Shown: positions 8,984 through 18,035, numbered from the stretch's first letter. The stretch: DNA of 64,000 nucleotides from Pseudomonadota bacterium (GCA_017860615.1 JAGDMU010000005.1:62001-126000); one strand, 5' to 3'. The notes: a model not told the origin generated them from the letters alone. Made by a program: numbers and translations.

Positions 8984-11900
8984 ATGAAAAAAGAAAAAAT
9001 CCAAGATATTCTAAAAGTGATGCCAGATATATTAAAAAATGTTGGGAACTATGTCAAAGATTCTTTTGACAAAAATGGACAAGAAGCCTTAGATAATGCT
9101 AATGGTGTTGTTGGTATTTTGATAAAACTTTTTGCTCAAGATTGTGTAGATAAGTATTTTGATAAAAAGACAAATAATAAATTAAAAGATTTTGGATTGG
9201 CAACGTACTTAAAAGCTGCATTATTACAAGCTGGAAAATCAATTAATGAAACAATTTCAGAAAATGAAACTTGCATTAATACTAACGATAATAGTATTTC
9301 TACGCATATTCAAGATATTATTTCAGCTAAATTTGAAAAATTTGAAATCAATAATACAATTACAATTTTTCAGCCAAAATATCATCCAATAATGCAGTTT
9401 ATTAAAAATAGTGTTAAACAAATATTTCTAGAATTTGGATTTACGTCTTCCCTCTACAACAGTTTTTTAAAAAATTTTAATGAAAACATTGAAAATACTG
9501 TCATAAATACTTTTGGTCAAGATGCTTATAAAAAGCATAAAGAAGAAGTGCAGCAATTCATAATGAATGAGCGAGAAGCAGAATTTTTATCAGATATGTT
9601 TGCCCTAAATAAAATTGGATTTAAAGATGAAGAAAATCTCAAATATGAAGATACATATGGACAATGGGAAAACATATCAAAACTTTATTCTCCTAATCCA
9701 TTACAAGAATATGATTCTCAGCATAATGATTTTATTAGAAATACAGAACCAAATCAATTACTTCATGTAGAAGATTTAATAGAAAAATATTATAAATCAA
9801 AAGATAAAATTACGTTAAGAGAGATTGTTTTTATAATAGCTGATTTTGGGAAAGGTAAATCAGTTTTTCTAAGGCATTATGCATCAAAACTAGCCAAAGA
9901 GTATATAGAATCGCTTGATGGTTATTTCCCAATTTATTTTAATCTGAGAAATTTTAAAAATTATCAGTCAAATACAACGGCAGGAATAATTGCAGAATTT
10001 TTGAGAAAAGATTATGGAATTGAAATTACTAGTGATGAGTTTAAAAATAAAAAGTATATTTTTTTGATTGATTCTCTCGATGAAAGTGGGGAATTAAATA
10101 AACATACAATTGATAATGTAATCAGTTCAATAAAAGAGATACAAAATATAGATCCTACATGCTGTCGAAATAATAGAATAATTATAACCTCTCGTCCTTT
10201 TGAAGATGGACTTAATACTCATATTAAAAATAGCCTACCATATACAGATAAAGATAAAATCCAATATTTCATATCAGTGCATGGATTTACAAAAGAACAA
10301 TTTAATGATTGGATTACAAATAGTATAAAAGATTATTTACAAAAACATGATATTAAAACAAATGATTTTACAAAAAAAATTGTAGATAATGTAAAAAACA
10401 ATAAAAAAATTGATATTTATGCTTTACTTATTAAAAATAATACACTTACTCAAGAAGAGTTAAAAAGACCAATATTTGCTTATATGATTTATCAACTAAT
10501 CATAAACAATATTGATTTTTCTACAATAGGTAAGACAGGTGTGTATTTATCATTTTTAAATCTTTTAACAAAAGAAGCAAAGCATATGGAAGACGCTGAT
10601 TGCCAATTCAATCTTCAAGAAGAAATAGAATCAAGAAATATTCTGCACTCAATTGCTGCTCTTTGGATGTATGAAAAACAACAAGGAAAGCATGGAACAT
10701 TAAAAAAAGCAGATATCTTTAGAGTTCTTGAAGGTAAAAAAATAAACGATAACGACGCAAAAGTTTTAGAAGATAATATAAATAGCAATGTATCTGATAT
10801 AAAGTTCTTGTCTCATTCGTATTTTGGAGCGAAGGATGATTTACTTCATTTTCAGCATCAATCTTTTGCAGAAATGCTACTTGCGGAATACTATTTAAAA
10901 ATATTTATAAAATATGCACTAGATGATGGCATAGAAATTGAAGATGCAAGAATCTTACTTAATCTAGGCGAACCAACAGAACAAACCATAAGCTTTTTTA
11001 AAGAGCTGTTGCAATTGTTAAAAAATAGTTGTTCAAGTAATGAAAAAGAAAAGAGAAACCTTCTTTTTCCACTATTAGCTTCGTTGGCGACCGAAAAGCA
11101 CAATAAAAGAATTAGATGTAATAGTCTGTTTTATGAATGGTTAAAACCAGTCAAGCTAGATAATTTAACATCTTATCCAAATGAATTAATTGACAATTGG
11201 TGTATTAATGATGAAAAATTATTGAAAATTATTGAACTTTCTAAATCTATATTAGAATCAAAAAAAGAATATTTAACGGCTAAATCTAATACTTGTAAAG
11301 CCCTTTTTGACAATGAAGTTCTTGCAATAGAAGATGAAAAATTAAATAGAATTCCTCATAATATTGATAAATGGTTGGCTTTACTTGTTGGGAATATTTT
11401 AAAAAACGATGAAAAGAATAAAATATTTTTTAATGCTTCTATAAGGTTTCCCGTAGTTTTTTTTAATATGATGAAAGACTGGTTTTATTCATACAATATT
11501 GCTGTTCCAAAGTGGGCAAACGGATATTTAAAAGGAATTAATACTAGTAAGAATAAGGAACGTATACTTGCTGAATATCTGAAAATTGATAATGTAGACT
11601 TCTCCTTTTCAATTTTTAACAATATCTCATTTAATTATTGTTTTATTATTAATTCATATTTTAATAATTGTAGTTTTATAAATACAGATATCTTTATAAA
11701 AACCTTTCGTACAACCTTTCATAATATCACTACAATTGAAAACTCTAGAATAACGTTTGATAATGATATATTACCCGTAGAACTAATGTGTAATTTTTTA
11801 CCAGAAAACATTGGCATAGGAGAATCAAGAAAAGCATTTATTACTTCTACCGAATATGCATATTGGTCAAATAAGCAAGATTTTATGCAACATAATGTGG

Positions 11901-12055
11901 ATATTGAAGAAATTTTTAGTTCTTTACAAGGCTTTTTTGTTTACGGATTAAAACAAAAGACTTTTACTGTTCAAGAAATCATAGATGCCTATGAGTATAA
12001 TTCAGAGGAAACAAAAGAGTTGTTTTCAGAAAAAGTGAAGGCATTAGTAGATTAA
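8984..12055 (+). CDS. NACHT/STAND NTPase with pentapeptide-like C-terminus, candidate bacterial NLR defence protein
   Basis: The 1023-residue protein has three visible parts. Residues 1-270 are an alpha-helical region of unknown kind. Residues 280-490 are a NACHT-like P-loop domain with a Walker A (ADFGKGKSVFLRHYA, about 286-300), a Walker B with following acidic residues (YIFLIDSLDES, about 358-368) and an arginine-bearing sensor strand (NRIIITSRPF, about 397-406). After a long helical stretch, residues 866-930 show pentapeptide-like repeats (NVDFSFSIFNNISFNYC). Bacterial NACHT proteins of this plan often act in anti-phage defence, sensing a phage product and triggering an N-terminal effector. 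The first glycine of the usual GxxGxGKS loop is alanine. The gene is far more AT-rich than its neighbours and sits beside a toxin-antitoxin pair, which suggests recent transfer. Target and effector action are unknown. Confidence 0.8.
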   Translation: MKKEKIQDILKVMPDILKNVGNYVKDSFDKNGQEALDNANGVVGILIKLFAQDCVDKYFDKKTNNKLKDFGLATYLKAALLQAGKSINETISENETCINTNDNSISTHIQDIISAKFEKFEINNTITIFQPKYHPIMQFIKNSVKQIFLEFGFTSSLYNSFLKNFNENIENTVINTFGQDAYKKHKEEVQQFIMNEREAEFLSDMFALNKIGFKDEENLKYEDTYGQWENISKLYSPNPLQEYDSQHNDFIRNTEPNQLLHVEDLIEKYYKSKDKITLREIVFIIADFGKGKSVFLRHYASKLAKEYIESLDGYFPIYFNLRNFKNYQSNTTAGIIAEFLRKDYGIEITSDEFKNKKYIFLIDSLDESGELNKHTIDNVISSIKEIQNIDPTCCRNNRIIITSRPFEDGLNTHIKNSLPYTDKDKIQYFISVHGFTKEQFNDWITNSIKDYLQKHDIKTNDFTKKIVDNVKNNKKIDIYALLIKNNTLTQEELKRPIFAYMIYQLIINNIDFSTIGKTGVYLSFLNLLTKEAKHMEDADCQFNLQEEIESRNILHSIAALWMYEKQQGKHGTLKKADIFRVLEGKKINDNDAKVLEDNINSNVSDIKFLSHSYFGAKDDLLHFQHQSFAEMLLAEYYLKIFIKYALDDGIEIEDARILLNLGEPTEQTISFFKELLQLLKNSCSSNEKEKRNLLFPLLASLATEKHNKRIRCNSLFYEWLKPVKLDNLTSYPNELIDNWCINDEKLLKIIELSKSILESKKEYLTAKSNTCKALFDNEVLAIEDEKLNRIPHNIDKWLALLVGNILKNDEKNKIFFNASIRFPVVFFNMMKDWFYSYNIAVPKWANGYLKGINTSKNKERILAEYLKIDNVDFSFSIFNNISFNYCFIINSYFNNCSFINTDIFIKTFRTTFHNITTIENSRITFDNDILPVELMCNFLPENIGIGESRKAFITSTEYAYWSNKQDFMQHNVDIEEIFSSLQGFFVYGLKQKTFTVQEIIDAYEYNSEETKELFSEKVKALVD

Positions 12056-12172
12056 GGAGTCCGAGCTAAACTTTTAAATTATAGAATCTAAGCCTTGCAC
12101 CCTTTTAAGAAAATGTGAGGCTTGAGGTGTTAAAGAAGAACAGAAGCCTAGGGGTCAGGGCTAAACTTTTAA
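12056..12172 (+). repeat. Two direct copies of a 22-base repeat after the NACHT gene
   Basis: Copies at 12056-12077 and 12151-12172 match at 19 of 22 positions and share GCTAAACTTTTAA exactly. The first begins at the base after the NACHT stop codon. A partial third copy (TAAACTTTTAA) lies at 21168-21178. They look like remains of a mobile or repeated element. A weak stem (AAGCCT / AGGCTT, 12090-12123) lies between them. Confidence 0.5.
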
Positions 12173-12176
12173 CTTT

Positions 12177-12449
12177 TTATTTAAACAATTTAGAATGCTT
12201 GCCAACTTCCACCAAAACCAACTCTACTTCATCGTTATTGATTTTATAGATGAGTAGTAAATCAGGTTTGATGTGGCACTCTCTACATCCTTTATAGTTG
12301 CCTATCAGAAAATGATCTTTGTATTTTTCATCCAAACTTTCACCATTAGCAAGTTTTACAACAATAGCTAAAATAAGTTCTTGCTCAGATGAAGCAAGCT
12401 TTTTGTATGCTTTTTTAAACGAAGAGGTACGAAAGATGGCGTATTTCAT
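12177..12449 (-). CDS. YafQ-type mRNA interferase toxin (RelE superfamily)
   Basis: The 90-residue protein follows the YafQ pattern closely: YKDHFLIGNYKGCRECHIKP, then PDLLLIYKI and a C-terminal GKHSKLFK. The histidines and aspartate known to be catalytic in YafQ (His in KDH, His and Asp in CHIKPD, His in GKHS) are all kept, so the toxin looks active. YafQ enzymes cut mRNA on the ribosome. The gene overlaps its antitoxin by four bases (ATGA). Confidence 0.88.
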   Translation of the reverse strand: MKYAIFRTSSFKKAYKKLASSEQELILAIVVKLANGESLDEKYKDHFLIGNYKGCRECHIKPDLLLIYKINNDEVELVLVEVGKHSKLFK

Positions 12450-12697
12450 GACTCAAGATCAGCTTTTAATGCTTCGATAGAATCGAATGATTTTCCTTCT
12501 CTTTTTTCTAACTCTTTGAGTGCTTTTTTCATTCGCTCTGTTGGCACTTTTAACTCGAAAGGAATAGAATACGTCATAGCGACTTGCTTACAAAAAAGGT
12601 TAATTCCTTCACTCAAACTCATACCATACTGCTTTAATACTTCCGAGGCAATAAGCTTTGTCTCTTCATCGATGCGAACGCTCGTACTGGTTCTCAT
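12446..12697 (-). CDS. DinJ/RelB-type antitoxin
   Basis: The 83-residue protein begins MRTSTSVRIDEETKLIA, the ribbon-helix-helix N-terminus of DinJ/RelB antitoxins, and ends with an acidic helix (SFDSIEALKADLES) of the type that wraps the toxin. I chose the ATG at 12697 because AAGGAGA lies seven bases upstream; a longer in-frame start would run over the operator. It is followed by the YafQ-type toxin with a four-base overlap. The dimer is expected to repress its own operon at the inverted repeat upstream. Confidence 0.88.
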   Translation of the reverse strand: MRTSTSVRIDEETKLIASEVLKQYGMSLSEGINLFCKQVAMTYSIPFELKVPTERMKKALKELEKREGKSFDSIEALKADLES

Positions 12698-12718
12698 GAC
12701 ATCTCCTTTTTTGTAAAA

Positions 12719-12740
12719 TTGTACCACAAACGTAGTACAA
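12719..12740. promoter_or_regulatory. Probable antitoxin operator (inverted repeat)
   Basis: TTGTAC (12719-12724) and GTACAA (12735-12740) form a perfect inverted repeat separated by 10 bases, 22 bases upstream of the antitoxin start codon. This is the expected place for the autoregulatory binding site of a ribbon-helix-helix antitoxin. Confidence 0.55.
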
Positions 12741-12795
12741 ATACAACTCATTTAATGACATTTTTGGGAAGAATAGAGAAAGTTAAAAGAAGAAG

Positions 12796-12817
12796 CTCCG
12801 CCTCAAACGAGGCGGAG
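12796..12817 (-). terminator. Terminator hairpin of the porin gene
   Basis: A perfect nine-base stem CTCCGCCTC / GAGGCGGAG with loop AAAC lies seven bases after the porin stop. On the minus strand it is followed by TTCTTCTTTTAAC, so it reads as an intrinsic terminator. Confidence 0.8.
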
Positions 12818-12824
12818 GAGAGAA

Positions 12825-14162
12825 TTAGAATTTGTAGTTCGCTCTAAATCTCATATCGCTTGTATTTTTTGTAGATGCTGTTTCTACTTTGCCATCTTCA
12901 TACTCTAAAGAGAGTGTTAACCCTTTAATAGATGGAAGATCGTAAGAAACTTGTGCTTCTAAGTACGTAGACTCTGTATCAGCAGTTGCACCGTTCAATA
13001 CAGTTCCTGTAACCGTTGGTCTGTCTTGATTGATTTTTGCATATTGACCTAAGACTTTAAGACCAGTAACACCGACTTTTGAAAAGTCATAACCTACTTC
13101 AACTTTGTAGGCATCTGTATTTGCTCCAGAAGTTACTTCCGCACCTTTGATGAGTGGAGCTGTATAGGTTGTTGGGCCATTTCCTGCACCTAAAAGAACA
13201 GATTGGTCACTCGATACGGTACTATACGCAAAAGATGCATTAAAGCCTGCTAGCTCTTTAAAGCCAACACGTCCTTGGTACATATCGCCTTCAACATGGA
13301 AACTATCAAATGTAGCATTTGATGTTCTAGAACCACGGTATGTTGCATCAAAAAGCACTTTTGCATTGCTTAAAGGCAATACATAGTTACCCTCTGCGTA
13401 GAAAACATTGGCATCGCCACCATCAGTGAATTCAACAGCATTAACAAAGAGGTATTGACCTGTTAAGGTTAAGTTTGTGATAGACTTGTTAATCGCAGCA
13501 GCTGTGTAAGCACCATCAAATCCAAAAACGTTTGATCCCGCAGTCGTGCCTGTTCCGTAGAATACTGCTTCTTTTTTAAAGCTAGGCATCTCTGAATCAG
13601 CACCCGCAACACTTCTGTCATAATCCGATGTTCTACCTTGGAATTTATCAGAGTAACCCGCAACTAAGGTTGTGTTTGGAAGGTCTGTGTTAATAAGAAC
13701 AGCTGCTTGGAACGCTTCTTTGAACATACGTGAGCCAGAGCTTGCTACAAGTGGACTTGCAATAAATTGGCGACCCACTTTAGCCGTTGTTTTACCAATG
13801 GTATAAGTAACATATGCTTCTGAAAGTACTGCACCTGAACCGTACATATCTGTACCGTAAAGATTTTTTGCATTACTGTCAGCAAAAGGAGCATAGTTTG
13901 ACTGGAATGTCGTACCAAGGCTCAAACCATACAATGAATCTGTGACATAACCAAGCATAACACCTGTAGAGAAAATGTCAGCGTTACCTTTCGCTAGTGT
14001 ATTCGTATTTTGATCACCCGTATCTCTATCGAAATACCAAGCTCTTAATTCACCCGTTACTTTACCGTTCTTAAATGCATCAGCAAGTGTATCTGCTGCG
14101 AATGAGCTAGACGCGAGTCCAGCAACGACGATAGCCACCAAGCTAAGTTTAGCTAATTTCAT
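12825..14162 (-). CDS. Major outer membrane porin, OprD/campylobacterial MOMP type
   Basis: The 445-residue protein has a signal peptide (MKLAKLSLVAIVVAGLASS, cleavage near SFAAD) and a body of alternating beta strands ending in aromatic FRANYKF, the C-terminal signature of outer membrane barrels. The pattern GELRAWYFDRD, GKTTAKVGRQFI and the total length match campylobacterial Opr-type porins. A close paralogue lies at 52606-53859, with almost the same signal peptide and N-terminus. It forms a water-filled pore; its substrate preference is unknown. An AGGAGGC-type ribosome binding site precedes the start, and a strong terminator follows. Confidence 0.88.
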   Translation of the reverse strand: MKLAKLSLVAIVVAGLASSSFAADTLADAFKNGKVTGELRAWYFDRDTGDQNTNTLAKGNADIFSTGVMLGYVTDSLYGLSLGTTFQSNYAPFADSNAKNLYGTDMYGSGAVLSEAYVTYTIGKTTAKVGRQFIASPLVASSGSRMFKEAFQAAVLINTDLPNTTLVAGYSDKFQGRTSDYDRSVAGADSEMPSFKKEAVFYGTGTTAGSNVFGFDGAYTAAAINKSITNLTLTGQYLFVNAVEFTDGGDANVFYAEGNYVLPLSNAKVLFDATYRGSRTSNATFDSFHVEGDMYQGRVGFKELAGFNASFAYSTVSSDQSVLLGAGNGPTTYTAPLIKGAEVTSGANTDAYKVEVGYDFSKVGVTGLKVLGQYAKINQDRPTVTGTVLNGATADTESTYLEAQVSYDLPSIKGLTLSLEYEDGKVETASTKNTSDMRFRANYKF

Positions 14163-14182
14163 ATTGCCTCCTAAATGCAGAT

Positions 14183-14238
14183 TAGACTTCTCTCATACCC
14201 TCATGCAATAGAATGAGCTAAGTTATGTAAGAAGTCTG
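14183..14238. repeat. Short inverted-repeat element in the porin leader
   Basis: AGACTTCT (14184-14191) and AGAAGTCT (14230-14237) are perfect inverted ends, extended imperfectly inward (CATAcC / GTTATG). The ends match those of the larger inverted-repeat element at 28715-28879 (AGACTTCTTTCATAACC). It lies in the untranslated region upstream of the porin. The whole porin-alkylsulfatase gap (14163-14527) otherwise holds AT-rich promoter sequence. Confidence 0.4.
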
Positions 14239-14369
14239 TCAAAATCTTACATCAACTGTATAGCATGAAAATAGCATAGAAATTTAAGACTATTTTAAAA
14301 AATATAAGGTGTTAAATATTTAACAGTAAAAAGTTCAGAAGAAAAAAAAGATTTACAGCTTGACTTTAG

Positions 14370-14454
14370 TTAGATATCTAATTATAATTTCTGCAATATT
14401 ACAAGTGAAAACTTAGTAGCATGGTGCCAATTAATTAGATATAAAACTATATCT
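14370..14454. promoter_or_regulatory. Two TTAGATAT-type palindromes upstream of the alkylsulfatase gene
   Basis: TTAGATATCTAA (14370-14381) is a perfect 12-base palindrome, and AGATATA-AAAC-TATATCT (14437-14454) is a perfect seven-base inverted repeat; both share the core AGATAT. They are 67 bases apart and 74-158 bases before the alkylsulfatase start, so they could be operator sites for that gene. AT-richness means chance cannot be excluded. Confidence 0.35.
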
Positions 14455-14527
14455 GATGCAAAAGATATTGCTTTCATCAATACAATAATGCATCACACTC
14501 AAAAATAAATTTCTAAAAGGAAAAGAT

Positions 14528-15871
14528 ATGAAATATACTCTCTTATGCACTTTAGCCATTATGGCTAGTAGTCTATTCGCAGCACCAGAATCAATCAAAA
14601 TAGGTGATGAACAATCCTTAAAAACGTTTTCATCGACAGCCTATCCAAAGCAAGTCACAGAAATCATCCCAAATAAAGTCTATCATGTCATGGGATATGC
14701 ACACAGTAATGCGAGCTTTATCATTGGTGATACATCGGTTATTTTAATTGATACACTTGATTCGGAATCAAGAGCGATGATGTTGAAGAAAATTATTGCA
14801 GAGCATACCAATAAGCCTGTAAAAACGATTATTTATACCCATGGTCATCCCGATCATAGAGGCGGTGCTGGGGTTTTTATGGATACTCAGCCAGAAATTA
14901 TTGCGGCTGCTCCACTCAAACCAGTTTTAGGAAAAATGAATGCTTTAAAAGAGGTCTTTGATCTACGGAGCATCAGGCAACATGGCTATGCGTTAAGTGA
15001 TGAAGAAGCGGTCTCTCAAGGCATTGGCATCCGTGAGGGCATCACTACAAAACAAGGCGATAAACAACTTTTTGTTGCACCAAACACTCTTATTACGGAG
15101 CGAAAAGTAGTGCGTGAAATTGACGGTGTGACCTTTGAACTAAATGGCGTTCTTGGGGAGACAGATGATCATTTCTTAATTTGGCTACCTTCCTACAAAG
15201 TGCTTTTCAGTGGCGATAATTATTATGGTTGTTGGCCAAATATCTCTCCAATTCGCGGTGGTCAATATCGTGATATAAGTGCATGGATTGATACGTTAGA
15301 AAAAATGCTCTCGTATAATGCCAAGTATGTTTTACCTGGGCATACGCGTCCACTTATGGGTGAGTCTAATGTTAAAGAAGTTCTCACAAATTACCATGAT
15401 GCTATTGAGTTTGTCTTTATCGAAACGCTTAAATCTATCAATCAAGGTCTAAGTATAGACCAAGTCGCTGAAGCGGTTAAATTGCCCGAGAAATGGGCTA
15501 AACTTCCTTACCTTGGTGAATATTATGGAACGGTTGAGTGGACTGTTCGGGGTATATTTACTGGCTATATTGGGTGGTTTGATGGCAACCCAACAAAACT
15601 GCATCCTTTACCCGCAAAAGAGCATGCTCAAAAGACCATTGCACTTATGGGTGGTAAAAAAACTGTCATGAGAGCGATACAAGATGCTTTAAATAAAAAA
15701 GATGCACAGTGGGCTATTGAATTAGCAGATATTATTTTGGCGGTAGAGAGCAACAATAAGGCTGTTAAACAGTATAAAGCACAAGGTCTTATCATCTTAG
15801 CGCACAAGGAAACAAGTGCAAACGGACGGCATTATTACTTTGCTTATGCTAAAGAGTTATTGGCTGATTAA
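14528..15871 (+). CDS. Exported metallo-beta-lactamase-fold alkylsulfatase (SdsA/YjcS family)
   Basis: The 447-residue protein starts with a signal peptide (MKYTLLCTLAIMASSLFAA). The zinc motif THGHPDHRGGAG near residue 105, the phrase ETDDHFLIWLP, FSGDNYYGCWPN and PGHTRPLMG match type III (SdsA1-like) alkylsulfatases, and the region around residues 285-380 fits their helical dimerisation domain. Family members cleave long alkyl sulfates such as SDS to alcohol and sulfate. Compared with SdsA1 of Pseudomonas (about 650 residues) the protein is short and seems to lack most of the C-terminal SCP2-like lipid-binding domain. The ribosome binding site is AAAGGAAAAG. It converges with a NarL-type regulator and shares a terminator hairpin with it. 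Confidence 0.8.
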   Translation: MKYTLLCTLAIMASSLFAAPESIKIGDEQSLKTFSSTAYPKQVTEIIPNKVYHVMGYAHSNASFIIGDTSVILIDTLDSESRAMMLKKIIAEHTNKPVKTIIYTHGHPDHRGGAGVFMDTQPEIIAAAPLKPVLGKMNALKEVFDLRSIRQHGYALSDEEAVSQGIGIREGITTKQGDKQLFVAPNTLITERKVVREIDGVTFELNGVLGETDDHFLIWLPSYKVLFSGDNYYGCWPNISPIRGGQYRDISAWIDTLEKMLSYNAKYVLPGHTRPLMGESNVKEVLTNYHDAIEFVFIETLKSINQGLSIDQVAEAVKLPEKWAKLPYLGEYYGTVEWTVRGIFTGYIGWFDGNPTKLHPLPAKEHAQKTIALMGGKKTVMRAIQDALNKKDAQWAIELADIILAVESNNKAVKQYKAQGLIILAHKETSANGRHYYFAYAKELLAD

Positions 15872-15881
15872 GCGTGACATT

Positions 15882-15922
15882 TTGTAAAGGGGTAAGATAA
15901 AATCTGTCTTATCTCTTTACAA
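15882..15922. terminator. Shared bidirectional terminator-like hairpin
   Basis: TTGTAAAG (15882-15889) pairs with CTTTACAA (15915-15922), with an inner GATAA/TTATC pairing. It lies between the converging alkylsulfatase and response-regulator genes and reaches into the last codons of the latter. Confidence 0.55.
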
Positions 15923-16556
15923 GCCCCTGACGCCATGCATATACCGCAACTTTGGTTCGATCCGTTAAATAGAGTTTACTTAAAATATTGCTAACATGCG
16001 ATTTTACAGTTTTTTCTGAGATATTAAGATGCGTTGCAATATCCATATTTGACAATCCTTCTGCAATATAATGCAACACTTCCATTTCGCGACTTGTTAA
16101 ATCCTCATGGAACTGTTCATCTTCCATTTTTAGTGTGACAACCTTTTCGAGAGCTTTAGCGACACGCGAACTTATGATACTTTCTCCTCGTGCCGCTTTT
16201 CGCACGGTACGAATAAGGTCTTCAGGCGTTGTATCTTTGAGTATATACGAAATAGCTCCTGCTTGTGTTGTTGGCACCACATATTCATCACCTTCGTGTG
16301 AAGTTACCATGATAATCTGACTACGAGGGCTCACTTTTTTAATCTGCCGTATTGTTTCAACGGCTGGCTTATCGGGCATAAATAGATCAAGCAATACAAC
16401 ATCAGGAGCATAGTGCATCGCAGCACTCACCGCTTCCATACCCGATTCCACAACGGCCATCACTTGAATATCTTCGGCGGTGGAAAGAAAGGCCGTTAGC
16501 CCTTTGCGCACCATTGCATGGTCGTCAGCAAGAATAAGTGTGATTTTTTCAGTCAT
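15909..16556 (-). CDS. NarL/LuxR-type response regulator
   Basis: The 215-residue protein has a receiver domain (residues 5-120) with the phosphoacceptor aspartate in VVLLDLFMP and acidic pair near residue 11 (LADDHAMVRKG), then a LuxR-type helix-turn-helix (LTSREMEVLHYIAEGLSNMD; SEKTVKSHVSNIL). It overlaps the upstream kinase gene by four bases (ATGA), so the two form one two-component system. Likely targets are its neighbours: the MipA/OmpV gene divergent from the kinase, and perhaps the alkylsulfatase. Candidate binding sites are the inverted repeats at 18036-18094. Confidence 0.9.
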   Translation of the reverse strand: MTEKITLILADDHAMVRKGLTAFLSTAEDIQVMAVVESGMEAVSAAMHYAPDVVLLDLFMPDKPAVETIRQIKKVSPRSQIIMVTSHEGDEYVVPTTQAGAISYILKDTTPEDLIRTVRKAARGESIISSRVAKALEKVVTLKMEDEQFHEDLTSREMEVLHYIAEGLSNMDIATHLNISEKTVKSHVSNILSKLYLTDRTKVAVYAWRQGLVKR

Positions 16557-18004
16557 GATTCATTTCTCCATGAAAGGGTGATTTGACTTCCCACACCTAC
16601 GGTACTTTGAATGTCTAATGTTCCATCTGGCAGCTCTTGTACGCGTTCATGCATGGAAACAAGCCCGAGTCCTCCTGTTTTTTGCGCAGTCATAAAGCCT
16701 ACTCCGTTATCGGTAATCGTAAGGGTAATAGTATCGTCGTTTCTTTCACTTGCGATCACGATCTTAGACGCCTTACCATGGCGCACTGCATTGATGAGCG
16801 ATTCTTGAACAATGCGTAAAATATGATGCTCCGTATATGCATTACACTGAAGGAGTTCAGCATACTTTAGTTCTATGCTTATGCCAAAACGGCGCTTGAA
16901 ATCTTCTGCAATCATAACGATACGTTCAAAAAATGAAGTGTTATTGCCTTCGGTGGGGTGCAGTTGCGTGATAATTTCCATAAGATCATGCTGTGCTTCA
17001 CGCGTGATGGCTTCCGCCTCAAAGATATGTTCACCAGCAATTTCCATTGCGGCTGACTTAGTCTTGATGGTTGCTAGTTGTAAACCCAAAGCAAAGAGCT
17101 TCTGTTTTACCGTATCGTGAAGTTCACGCGCCAGACGGTTTCGCTCATCACTTATGGCAAGATTTTGTTTCAAATTCAGATACATCTCCAAATCCCGTGC
17201 CATGTTATTAAGATGTTCACTATGCCGCATCAGTACATCATCATTTGGCAGAGAAATCTTCTTTTGAAAGTTACCTTGCCGCCAGCTTTCAGTAATCTCA
17301 TTCATCTTTTGCAATTGCTTCGTTACATAACGAGATGCAATGAGTCCACAGATAATACCTATCGGCACCGAAAGCAATAAAACCTTACCCCATATGTGAA
17401 ACAGAAAAAGCATGACACTCTTAAACTGTATCCATGGATCAAATTCAGCAATATACACAATGCGTAAATGCCCGATGCGTTCTTCATTGTCATGCTTTAT
17501 GAGTTCCTTATCCGCTAAAATAGGTCCATTTTTTGCTAGCCATTGAACACTGTTTTTTACTGCGTACTGACTTTTTATTTTACTAAGATAAGGTGATATT
17601 TTGTTTGAAAAATTATCAAAATCCGAAAATACGAGAGAACCGTTTTTATCGATAATCTCGATATACACTTCAGGAGAACTAGAGCTCGTAATACGGTAAA
17701 TCGAAGAACCGCTACCCTGCTCCAAGTTTATCAATTTTTCACGGATATTATTGCGAGCTTTGTTCAACCATTCGACGCTATTCGTATCAAGAATGGCTTG
17801 TGTAACAATAAGCTCTTCACTGTCTATTATTCTTTCAACATTTTCAAGCGTAATGGCTGTATGAAAATTAGTGTAATTGTTTATGCTGTTGAGCATTATG
17901 GCAATTAAGATTATGGCAAAAAAAGAAAGCAACGCATAGCTTATCGCAAGCTGACACCACAAACGATTCATAAAAGTCAGATAATAGTTGAATAAATTTT
18001 TCAT
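16553..18004 (-). CDS. NarX/DegS-type sensor histidine kinase (HisKA_3)
   Basis: The 483-residue protein has an N-terminal membrane helix (about 18-40), a periplasmic domain of about 160 residues, a second helix (about 195-220), a HAMP-like region (YVTKQLQKMNEITESWRQGN), a HisKA_3 domain with the phosphoacceptor histidine in RNRLARELHDTVKQ, and an HATPase domain (ESLINAVRHG, TDNGVGF, GLGLVSMHERV). The periplasmic domain is not one I recognise. The nearby alkylsulfatase and MipA genes suggest it may sense envelope stress or an amphiphile, but this is inference. Confidence 0.88.
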   Translation of the reverse strand: MKNLFNYYLTFMNRLWCQLAISYALLSFFAIILIAIMLNSINNYTNFHTAITLENVERIIDSEELIVTQAILDTNSVEWLNKARNNIREKLINLEQGSGSSIYRITSSSSPEVYIEIIDKNGSLVFSDFDNFSNKISPYLSKIKSQYAVKNSVQWLAKNGPILADKELIKHDNEERIGHLRIVYIAEFDPWIQFKSVMLFLFHIWGKVLLLSVPIGIICGLIASRYVTKQLQKMNEITESWRQGNFQKKISLPNDDVLMRHSEHLNNMARDLEMYLNLKQNLAISDERNRLARELHDTVKQKLFALGLQLATIKTKSAAMEIAGEHIFEAEAITREAQHDLMEIITQLHPTEGNNTSFFERIVMIAEDFKRRFGISIELKYAELLQCNAYTEHHILRIVQESLINAVRHGKASKIVIASERNDDTITLTITDNGVGFMTAQKTGGLGLVSMHERVQELPDGTLDIQSTVGVGSQITLSWRNES

Positions 18005-18035
18005 ACCTTCATTATAAAATAATTTTCAAAAAAAT

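Noticed and set aside
8984-12751. Prophage or integrated plasmid
   Set aside because: No integrase, phage structural, replication or tRNA attachment-site sequences are seen; only one large NTPase gene and a toxin-antitoxin pair.
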